DNA from: Brachycybe producta
Taxonomy: Eukaryota; Arthropoda; Diplopoda; Playtdesmida; Andrognathidae
Assembly: GCA_036925085.1 (NCBI GenBank)
Contig: JAUPFP010000047.1
Location: 1,191,001-1,255,000 of the forward strand
Reading direction: 5' to 3'
Length of the DNA stretch: 64,000 bases
Shown: positions 54,620 to 64,000 of the stretch, in pieces
How the letters are laid out: every line of letters starts with the position of its first letter
Numbering within the stretch: the stretch's first letter is position 1
Translations under genes and position numbers: made by a program
The notes under the pieces: generated by a model
Database searches by the model: none
Told to the model about the DNA's origin: nothing
What the model saw: only the letters and a program-made list of their open reading frames with translations

Positions 54620-57493
54620 GTAAGTTTAATTTCTTTTTAAAAACTTTTTGTTATCTTTTTTTGATGATTAATTGTTGATAAACTTTTTTTTTTTAAGAAA
54701 TCGAAAGTTTTGATAAAAAAAAAAGGTGGAAAACTTTTTATTTGGAACACGAGATGATTTTTGTTTGTTTCCACACAATTTTTATTCAATTTAAAATTGC
54801 CGAAAAAAATTGTGTGGAAATTTGGGTTAAAATTCTTGCCCTTTGACGACCCTTTTGCCCTCTCCGCCGGCCCCTTCTTCTTCGAGCCCCCCCCCCCCAC
54901 ACAATCATCCTATCCTTGAGCCCCATTTTCGTAATCTGACCCACTTTTTTTTTACTCTTGACATTGTGTTTGGACAGTTATAATTATCGATTATATTTTA
55001 TCGTTATGAAATTCTAAATTGTTTGCCATTTGATTGAATAATATTTAATGTCAATAATTAATAGATTTATACTTGACAGTTCATCGTTGGCGTCAATACA
55101 AGAGTGAAAACCGTTTAAGACGAAAACGGATAACAGAAAAAAAGAAATTGTGATATCACGAAATATATAATGTTCGGTTCAAACTTGGGTTCAGGTCCGG
55201 TTCTTTCGAATTATTAGCATCATGACAGTTCTTTTATTTGAAAACATGAAATTCGTTTAAGACGAACAAAATATTTTGGTAAATTATATTTCGTGTTAAT
55301 TTTTAAAGGTGATTTTCTTCAGATTTTTTTTTTCAGTGTGATTTTTTTAAAGGTTTTTGGTGGCTCAAGTTTGCTGAAAACAAATTTCAGATAAAAATTA
55401 CAGTCGATTCAAAAACCAAAATTAAGTAGAAAATGAGTTGAAAGGTCACAATGTAGGCCTATAAGGTGTAAGTGAACCTCAGTTGATCAACGGCTTAAAG
55501 TTGATTGGATCATAATTAAAATTTTATCGTTTTAGGCCGGGTTCACATCAAGCTGACAAAAGTGCAACATGTGTGCGAGACAAAAACACAACAAAAACGC
55601 CAGAAAAACAAAACAAAAACATTTTGAAAACAACTGTCAGTCGTAGTTAAGACCCTAGATACAGCGTTTAATTAAAAATATCTCCAAATGTAGGCGCTGC
55701 GATCGTTTTTTATTTAAAAATGTTTTTTTTTAGCAGTTTTTCTCCAGGTTTTGAAGTCACATAATAATTAATAGAAAAATAATTTCGCGTGCTAAGCTTA
55801 TAAAAACGGAAACAACAGAGACATCGTTATTTTGTTCAAAATCGTTTTTAACGAGATTTCTTAAAATGTTTGTGGGACGGTTTTTTTGGTCGTATGAGAT
55901 TTAACATGGAGTTAAAAAAAAGTACGATTTTGAACCTTATTTAAAAATAGAAAAGACCTTTTCAAAATTGATATAAAACGAGCACTTAAAGAACAATACT
56001 TTTTATTGCATTTTGGGCTTTCTTGTATTTTAATTGAGCGATTGTGAGGCGATTTCTTGCAAGTTTAATAACACCATGTAATAACACTCATTTGTCTCGT
56101 TGTCGTCTGCTCAAAACAACACGATGGCGGTGTATCTAGGTTCTTAAGACAAAAGCAGAACAACTTTGTGACACAGCACAAACAAATTTTGGGATTTGTT
56201 TTTGTTATTGTAGCTGTCTTTACGTAAACTACGCCAACTGACTGTTGTAATTGTTGTTTTAATACTAACTGTCCACACTGCACAGACAAGAGTTGAAAAC
56301 ATGTTGTTGCCTAGTAGTACCACGAGACAAAACAAAAACCTTTTCATGTTTACCAACCTGCGGCGGGATATGGACATAGTTTGTGTAATTGCAGACAAAA
56401 ACACAAAAGTCGCAGAAATGTTTTAGAATTGTCGCTAATTTGTCTCAAAACAGCTTGAGTTTTTGTTTTGTCAGCATGATGTGGAATTCGGCCTTAGGCA
56501 CAACTTTTTTTTTTATAAAAAAAAACATCGAAATTTGTTTTAAAAAACAAGAATAGACTGGATTTAGTAAGATTATTTTGTGATATGTTTTTCAGAAAAA
56601 TAAACTTTTGATTTGCAATTTGAAAATTTATTTCACGAAATGTCTATATTTCTGATAAAATAAGTTTAAAATTAAATTTCGACCACTTTCAAACTAACGT
56701 ACTATGAAAAGTTTATTTTAAAAGATTATTAATGAAAATAACATGGAGTATTTAAAATTCTTCTACGGTTCTAGTTTCGAATGAATTTTATATTATTGTT
56801 GATGCTTGTTGTGAGAATCATCTTGAATGATCTTTTCAGAGGGTTCATCGTTGTCATTAAGGCAGGAGGAGGAGGAGGGGTTGTCTAATATGAAGTTTCA
56901 AATTTCTCCTTAGAAAATGTCCAGATTCAAGAAAGGAAACATCAGTTGAACTTCAACTTGAACCCTTTGTTATATAGAGTTCCAAAACCGAAAAAATAAA
57001 CACGTTCAAAGATACCCAATAAACAAGAATTTTCTAATATGTGATCTTTATACTCAGAAGATTCAAGTTGAAGTTCAGATTGCCCAGAGTTTCTTTCTTG
57101 AATTTGGGCCTTCCTATATTTTCATAAATTCCCTCATTTCTCCCCCCCCCCTTTCTTTTAAATGAAACATGTGTTGGAGTTTGTTTAGAAAATGTGGTGT
57201 CCATATTGCAACCATGTGTTTTAAAACATTAAATTACGAATGGATTAGTCGGGTTGGGGGGGGGGGGGAGGGGGGTTATTTACTGGACAATATTAATTTG
57301 AAATTTAGAGAGAGGATTTTCAACTTTAATAAGGTGACGGCTGACAGGGTTGTGGCTCGCGTGCCGAACTCTTGTGGAGCAAATACTTCTTGATTTCTGG
57401 GCTCAATTGAAAAAGGGGGAGGGGCGGGTGGCAATCAGTTAGGCCTAATGAAGTCTGTAAAAGTAATTTGATATTTTCGTTTCTAATTTATAG
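54620..57493 (+). other. Presumed first intron
   Basis: Runs from the GTAAGT donor to a TTCTAATTTATAG acceptor. It contains a Harbinger-like MITE (55,535-56,493) and poly-G/poly-C runs (about 54,888-54,898 and 57,255-57,276). Confidence 0.45.
55535..56493. mobile_element. Harbinger-like MITE
   Basis: TTA stands at both flanks (55,532-55,534 and 56,494-56,496). Inverted ends GGCCGGGTTCACATCAAGCT and GGCCGAATTCCACATCATGC, continuing GACAAAA. 959 bp. The interior is rich in ACAAAAAC; no transposase. Confidence 0.65.
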
Positions 57494-57598
57494 TTTGGAG
57501 AGATGGATGTAGAGTTTTATGGTGATTACAACTTTGAAAGTGCAAGAAGAATTTGGTCAAAACCAGGCAAAACAATGAACAAACCTCGCATACCAAAG
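57494..57598 (+). CDS. First coding exon of an unidentified gene
   Basis: The acceptor TTTATAG is followed by TTTGGAGAG and an ATG at 57,503. Thirty-two codons follow, ending in phase 0 at a GTAATA donor. The peptide starts MDVEFYGDYN and ends KPRIPK; it is mixed, charged, and has no signal peptide. I do not recognise it. The CpG-rich exon at 54,330-54,619 on the same strand supports a real gene start. Later exons were not found and are likely beyond the window, so the gene probably has long introns. Confidence 0.5.
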
Positions 57599-57920
57599 GT
57601 AATAATGAGAGGCCATTTTTTTTGGTTCTCCTAAATGACATCGCATTCAATTATATTTGCTCACTCTGTATTTACTGTGTATAAAACTGTTCTCTTGAGG
57701 TTTTTTTTTGTTGCTATTTTCTAAACTTGGAACTTTGTTTTATTTTTTTTTATTTTTGTTGTTGTGAAGAAGAGAGAGAGTGAAAAAATTCATTCATTCA
57801 TTTTTGAAGCTAAGTTCCAGAGAGCTAAAAAGAACAATTATGGGATGGTTTCAAAGTGAACTTGAAAGACTGCCAAAAACTATCCTGCCCCCTCTCCCCA
57901 TTCATTTTCCATGTCTGTAT

Positions 57921-57943
57921 GTCTCTCTCTCTCTCTTTCTCTT

Positions 57944-58000
<57 letters not shown>

Positions 58001-58008
58001 GTCTCTGT
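57921..58008. repeat. (CT)n microsatellite
   Basis: Nearly pure CT repeat with a few TTT and CTGT interruptions. Confidence 0.9.
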
Positions 58009-58488
58009 AACGTTGGCCCTTTTTCTCTGTTTCTTCTTCTTATAGCTGGCACGCATCGGGAGCTCATGTTAGGTTTACCCTTCAATTCTCAAACTTTTTA
58101 AAGTTTTACAAGTGGCATAGAATGTATTATTTCATATTTAAGATGCTCTTTTTACAGTCGAAATTTGAAAAAGTTATGTTCTTGATCACTCAGAGAGTCA
58201 GGGGTCGTTTCATTTTACCTACGCCACTTTGTATATAGTATTATTGTTAAAAGTTAAAACTACTTAAGTCGTTACTATAGGAGCTAAAAGAAAAGCTTCT
58301 AAAATCTACGTTAGAATTAAAAAAGAGGATCTAAAACGGGCCCACCATTTCAGAAAAAAAATTTGTTGAGTTTTTTAAAAGTCAGGCCATTAAAAGTGCA
58401 AATCAATCTTGGATGCGTTTCATATTTACGAGTGGATTGTTTTGCAAAACCACCAAAATCTGAAGTAAATCTGTAAAATTGACTTATA

Positions 58489-58784
58489 CCTAGTACACAC
58501 ACCTGATAATTTAAATGCATTTAAATAATGTGTTTTACAGAGCCCCATGTGAAGGGCAAACAAACAATATGTCGAATCCAATTTATTCAGTTAATAATCT
58601 CAAAATATTGAGTTAATACTTAAATATAATATAAAAACTATTTCACAAAATATTGATTTAGTATTTCAATTTAAAATAATAATAATAAAGTCTATTTTTA
58701 TTTGGTTCATGTCCTTAACTAGATTCCGTATAATTCACCTAAACACATTTAATTTGAATGCATTTAACTCATGTGTGTACAAGG
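58489..58784. mobile_element. Short inverted-repeat element
   Basis: Left CCTAGTACACACACCTGA and right, inverted, CCTTGTACACACATGA; AAATGCATT follows in both arms. About 296 bp. Confidence 0.5.
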
Positions 58785-58789
58785 TCACT

Positions 58790-58935
58790 AACTTCACTCA
58801 AGTGACCTACACTTTCTATAATATTTGGAGAAGAACCATGGCTCACTCAGTGACCTACACTTTTAGATATGAACTGTAGGTCGGTCACTCGATAACCTAC
58901 AGTTCTGAATTGTAGGTCACCTGGTGACCTACGAT
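58790..58935. promoter_or_regulatory. Cluster of TGACCTAC/GTAGGTCA motifs
   Basis: About six copies in 150 bp, in both orientations. The last pair forms a near-perfect palindrome at 58,912-58,932 (GTAGGTCACC, T, GGTGACCTAC). AGGTCA is the nuclear-receptor half-site; a regulatory role is only a guess. Confidence 0.35.
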
Positions 58936-59119
58936 TCGTCTGTTCTACTAAGGGACGAATCACACATGCACAGAATAAAAAAAAAATCGTATTTAATTTT
59001 ACTTTGTAAGACATTTAGCAGAAGCGCTATTTTCATTTTGTATTTCTAATTCTGTTTTCTTATTGGGTTTTCAGCATGTGTGATTCATCTTTCTTTCTTT
59101 CCTAAAGCTGCGTTCAAGT

Positions 59120-59143
59120 CAAGTGAGTTGATCAACTCACTTG
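59120..59143. repeat. Perfect 24-bp palindrome
   Basis: Built on CAAGTGAGTTGA and its exact complement with no spacer. The surrounding GCTGCGTTCAAG and GGCCGTTCAATTCGC phrases may be ends of an old MITE. Confidence 0.6.
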
Positions 59144-61980
59144 AATTCATTTGAGATGAACGCGAATTTCAACGTCCAAACTCGGACGTGGTTCCATTCA
59201 GAATGATCAACTGGCATGAATTATTGGGCCGTTCAATTCGCTTGCATGTCAAATGAATTCACTGAGCTTAAGAGTTTTAGGCATTGTGCAGCCTAAGTTG
59301 ATAGTGCCTTGATGTTTTTAGGCATTATTCACATTGCCAAAAACTATAGCTAATGTGTAGATTTATTAGAAACCTTGTGACAACATTGTTGAATTTGCAG
59401 AATATCTGATTTTTACTTTTTACCTTGACGGAAACATTTACACAGTTAAACACATAGTACACGTCTCATGCATACACAGTTTTACGTACAATATTGCATA
59501 AATAGTACACATTATACAAATATCACACAGTAGAGAAAACACACACATATTAATTTGACAGATTTAGTAAAAAAATGTTAGTTTTTGAACATTGCCTAGT
59601 GATTTTGATGTCTAGAGTGACTTTTTTCACTTTAGTAATCAATCAATGTAGCTGTTTGGAGGCTACCACAATTCAAAGCCGAAGTGTATTAATTGCAAGC
59701 TTGCTTACCTCATTTTAAATAAAAGAAAAAAATTAAACCTGGAATTAACTGTATGAATTTTTAGCCTCCAAACAGGTTCCTTGATTGAAAACCGCATATT
59801 TCCTTTTGGGCTTTGCAAATATAAGTACTATATTAATTAGCACATGGGGCCAACATAAATGTTACACATGCACGCGCATGCGTAATGGTTTGTTCATTAT
59901 CTCTCGCTTTCTATCCAGCTCTTAACGTTTTTCAACTGTTTGAATGTAACTTGATCTGTTTCTTTAATCGGATTTTTTTTTTCTGTTTCTCCTCTCCATC
60001 TTTTTTTTTTAAAAACTAGTAAAATGCTTTTTTTTTGCAAAGAGAGAGAGAGAGAGAGAGAGAAAAAAAAAAAAGTTTCGATTCAGTGTTGCGAAATTGT
60101 AAACTTTTTTTTCTCTTCTACAAATGGCTGCTTGACAAAAGTTTAAAATAAGACATGTATATTTATAAAGATGGCGCGTTCTTAGCGATTCAAAAATGCA
60201 AAACTTCTAATTTTCTCTGGAAATAATATTAGTTACACACACACACATACGATGGGGTTGAAAACTTTGAAAGTTTTTTTCTTTTTTCTTATTAGACATT
60301 ATATGTAAAATGTCACTTTAGATTCTAAACATGAATCATAATAAATTCATGATAATGTTTTAAAATATAAAGTTATTTTTCTTCTTTTTTTTTTTGATCA
60401 ATGATGGCTGTTGTCTTGAAACATAACTCTGGTCAAATGCCACATGTCAAATGGGTGAATATATTTTGTTGTTGTTGGTATTAAGATGATGAAGGACAAA
60501 ACTAAATTCTTTCGAATGGAATTCTTGTTTGTAGAATATTATATTATTACATTATATTCAGTTTCATATATCAATCATAAACGAAAAGACAATTTTGTTC
60601 GAGGTTTTTTTATTATATTGTGTCCAGTGTGTATGTGTGTGTGTCTTGAGGCAATCTTATTTTTTGTTTTTGTTTGTTTGTTAAGACGAAATCCGCAAGG
60701 AACCGCAAACAACTTCATTTGTTTCATTCATATGGTACACTTTTTTATATAAATTGAATGATGGTAAACAAATGATGGTGATGATGATGATGATGATGAT
60801 GATGAAGATGAAGATGGCATTTTAGTGACAAATAATTCGTCCCTTTTTCAGTAGTCCTGGTGATTGAAATGTTCTCTTAATAATTTTTGCCGTTTCCATG
60901 ACTTTAAATATACACTGTAGACATATTTATTGTCTCTGTTACCAAAAAAAAAACCTTTTTAAAGATTCTTTGGACTTGTTGTTTTTGTTATTGATTTGCT
61001 TCGATTAGCATTTACAACAAATGCATTATGTGTGTATTCAGTCAGGCATGTTTGCTTTTGAAGTTCACAAGGGAACACAATAATATCATATATATTTTTA
61101 GTTTATGATGAGTTGTCAATTATTGTCGTTTATATATGCTTGCGTTAACGATTACAATTCAGTAGAGGCAGGCAAGGCAAACCAATGGCGCTCGAAATGT
61201 CAAAGGCTTCTTTTATCCACAAATATAAACAAAAATGTCAAATACTTTTCTCAGTAGGTAGGAGCTTAAAAATTTAGCAGCGCCTTTTGGTCTTGAACAG
61301 GTAAAAATGTGTCTTTGAAAATGGCCAAAATTTGTTTTGAAATGCTCTAAAAAGTAATTTAGGGTCTCAACTAGCCCCATAAGACCCGAAATGCTTTAAA
61401 AAGTGCAAACATACAACAGAATACAACTCGAATAGATGCAGCAGGGTAGTGTTTATTTAATAATAAATTTTGAATTTTACTAAACACCCAAAAACAGGTT
61501 GGACTAAAGTCTAGTGTACAGTGTAGAGCTGCAAGATTTGTTAAAGGTAAGTACATGTGTTCTGACAGTGTAATCCTCATGCTAGATGAATTAAAGTGTG
61601 AATCACTAGCAAAGCATAGAGCTGAGCAAAGCCTTCTTGAACGCGCTTGGATGGAATTCTAACTAGAAACCCCAATACAAGTAGGCCTGGCCATGATGCC
61701 ATCCAAAGCTCATTGAACTGGAACTAGAACTAGAACTGGTGCATATTTGTGGTCTTTCTTTCCAAATATATTTAGACTATGGAATTCTCTTCCAGCACAT
61801 AGTTAGTTCTGTTTTAGGACGAATTCAATTTAACGATGATGTCGAACCCATATCTACGGGATAATTTACAATTACGTATAATTGGGAATTATCCCACTCG
61901 TGCTATCATGGCTCTTGTGGACAGTGGCTATCGTGATAGCAACTATCATTGCACTCTCATCGTGTGCACTGCTTTGATAA
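59144..61980. other. AT-rich DNA without a supported gene
   Basis: Contains short microsatellites: (GA)n at about 60,045-60,062 and (GAT)n at about 60,773-60,816. It may be intron of the gene starting at 57,503. Confidence 0.45.
60773..60816. repeat. (GAT)n microsatellite
   Basis: Runs of GAT with GGT and GAA interruptions. Confidence 0.85.
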
Positions 61981-62150
61981 TTAAAGCCTCGTTTTCACGG
62001 CGATAGTTCTTTCGTGAGAGTAGCTGTCATGAAAGTTGCAATAGTTCACTTTCACGATAGTAACTGTCTACATGTCGAAGTAACGTGATAGTTCTGTCAT
62101 GACAGTGTGACGTCTACTTCACAGATATCATTGAGTCAACAACAGTGTTG

Positions 62151-62205
<55 letters not shown>

Positions 62206-62670
62206 AGAAGCCAGTTTTCCCTACAAAGTGGATATTTCCCTACAAGTGGTCACTCGACAACTATTACTATTGCGACATTACTATCAACTATATCTAGTCA
62301 AGCGAGATTGTGTGATAGTGCTATCGCAACTGTGTTATAGTGACTATCATGTGGTCGTCACGATGATAGTTCTCGCGATATTTGCTCTCATGACAGCAAC
62401 AATCGTGAAAACTATCATCATGAAAACGAGGCTTTAGCCTACTTTCTTGCTATCGTGAGAGCGCTACCAAGAATATCTGCAGAAGATTATGATATTGTGA
62501 CAGTACTGTCGTGAGAGATCCGCGGCTTCAACCACTTCGACTTCGGACATTTTTATGTGTTTAGATGTGATAGTATGTATGGTGGCTATATGGTCTGAGA
62601 CTCGTGAAAGTGAACTATCACAACTTTCATGACAGCAACTCTCACGAACGAACTGTCGCTGTGTGCTTAA
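61981..62670. mobile_element. TTAA-flanked inverted-repeat element (piggyBac-like MITE)
   Basis: TTAA at both ends. The inner ends pair over about 75 bp: TTCGTGAGAGTAGCTGTCAT on the left and TTCGTGAGAGTTGCTGTCAT inverted on the right, then GTTCACTTTCACGA in both. A second internal inverted pair (CCTCGTTTTCA at 61,988 and 62,424) suggests a nested copy. Contains a (TC)n run. Confidence 0.55.
62151..62203. repeat. (TC)n microsatellite
   Basis: Nearly pure TC repeat inside the TTAA-flanked element. Confidence 0.9.
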
Positions 62671-64000
62671 GGACAATGACCAGTTTTTTTTTACAAGTTA
62701 TTTTGTAGTTAAGACTAATTTTCACTAATATTTCATACGTAATGTAATTATGTGCAGTTGCACTTAACGTTGGATATTTTTCCATTTAGTTTTTCTATTT
62801 AAAAAATGTTGACTGTTTCTAAAGTACAAAAAAAAAGATAATTTTGGTTACTTCTTTTAATAGGAAAATGGACACATTTATGAAATTCTGAATCTTATGT
62901 ATTGACAACAAAAATGCATTAACTTTTTTTGTTTGTTTGTATTAATGTTTTTGTATTTTGAGGCTAATTTCTGTGTAGATACATGTATAACAGGTACTTA
63001 GGTAGATTGAAATGAGGCGGTAGAAAAAAAGTGATATTAAGTTTTTAATATCCTTTAGTCAATTACAAAACTAGCCGCTTGGACAAACTGGCGTCGTCTT
63101 AGAATAAAAAATCGGCTGAATCTTTTTTTATATATATAAAAAAAATGACTAGAAAAAAACGGTAATCATATTCTAAAAAAACATCTTTTCTCCTTTAGAA
63201 TAATTCGTGTGTTACGTGAGGAGTAGATTAATTTAGTTTTTTTTTTTAGTTTATTTTAAATTTCTTTTAAAGTGCTTCCACTACAGCGTCTACACTACAG
63301 TATGTAGTTTAGTTGTTGAGGGTGGGATGGATAGAGACAGTTAGTGGTGGTACTCATGCATGTCCACATTGGTTTAGTACACCATTTTGAATTTCTGTTT
63401 GCTTGCCTTTTTGGAGTTATTACATATAATTATTGTTTCACAGAATTCATATATACCGTATACAGTATATGGCAGCCATATGCATTAAAAGTACATTGAA
63501 GCCAACCATTTTGAAAAGATGATAATGATACAGCTGGAAAAAAAGTCTCTAAAATCTTTTATTAAACTTCATTATTAATCTTAGGGTTTGTTTCTAGGAT
63601 GGCGGTTAGACAATGGAACTCTCTCTCTCTCTCTTGCAGAGGATTTTATGCATGAAAATAAACTTATTAAGTTGCTGTTAATTTTGTATAAATGCATTAT
63701 TTCAGTTGCAACAGCTGGAACACATTGCAATTGTTATTGGGTTTAAATCTTTGGGTTTTTATAATGCAATTAGCATGCTGCGATTGGAGTTTTGTGCCTC
63801 TGCCTTCTTAAGTTCTTGGTTGCTTGCAGAGTAATTTTTCAAATTCAATTGGATACAGATGGTCAATTCTGGCGATTTGGTGTTGGAATGTACACATTTA
63901 TTTACATTGTAATGCTTTACAATGATTTCAAACGGTTAAAGGTTATAAAATATGGTGAAGCTTGCTAAGAACTAAGGTTTGAGGAGCTAATTTTTAGGAG
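62671..64000. other. AT-rich right end without a supported gene
   Basis: Only the dispersed repeat at 63,640-63,860 is recognised. Confidence 0.45.
63640..63860 (+). repeat. Dispersed repeat, copy 2
   Basis: Aligned with 39,365-39,600. Directly preceded by a (CT)n run at about 63,620-63,636. Confidence 0.6.

Noticed and set aside
57780-58101. ORFs encoding Leu-Ser or Arg-Glu runs
   Set aside because: Translations of the CT microsatellite.

Overview
This is a stretch of animal nuclear DNA: AT-rich, with spliced genes, canonical GT-AG introns and a very heavy load of transposons. An invertebrate is likely. Degenerate CCTAA/TTAGG-type tracts (about 9,480-9,790, 10,260-10,450 and 13,532-13,718) resemble the arthropod telomere unit and hint at an arthropod, but that is weak evidence. 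I see no bacterial-type genes, rRNA or tRNA.

Host genes. (1) A small gene family on the minus strand encodes a single-pass membrane protein. It has a signal-peptide exon of exactly 26 codons, a glycosylation-rich second exon and a third exon with the membrane helix. One copy reads open through all exons (30,611-33,479). Two tandem copies lie on the left, each broken differently: an early stop in one (5,115-6,004) and a 14-bp duplication in the other (8,574-10,983). I do not recognise the family. (2) A plus-strand gene in three exons (36,076-38,526) matches the lysosomal four-helix protein TMEM192. (3) A CpG-rich 5' exon (about 54,330-54,619) and a 32-codon first coding exon (57,494-57,598) appear to start a gene that runs off the right side. 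(4) Two possible C-terminal exons of an unknown gene lie at 4,171-4,547.

Transposons. Positions 1-3,830 are the 3' end of a Ty3/Gypsy-like LTR element (plus strand). A complete, young LTR element fills 19,174-29,237 (minus strand), with near-identical LTRs, a 4-bp target duplication and a 1,592-residue pol ORF. Both elements carry, after pol and before the 3' LTR, an ORF with a shared domain of about 110 residues that I cannot assign. A broken RTE-type LINE lies at 44,205-47,480 (minus strand). Many short DNA transposons can be delimited by terminal inverted repeats and target duplications: four of hAT type, a Mutator-like pair, two Harbinger-like, a TTAA-flanked one, fold-back elements at 9,310-10,655, 13,278-13,979 and 42,454-43,111, and seven Helitron-like copies, four of them clustered at 11,886-14,403.

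Layout. 1-3,830 LTR element; 4,170-16,625 duplicated blocks with the two broken family genes, invaded by fold-back and Helitron-like elements; 16,626-19,173 short elements; 19,174-29,237 LTR element; 30,611-33,529 intact family gene; 33,530-35,612 short elements; 36,076-38,526 TMEM192; 38,527-54,329 AT-rich DNA with a LINE and nested hAT, Mutator-like and fold-back elements; 54,330-64,000 start of another gene with long introns, short elements and microsatellites.
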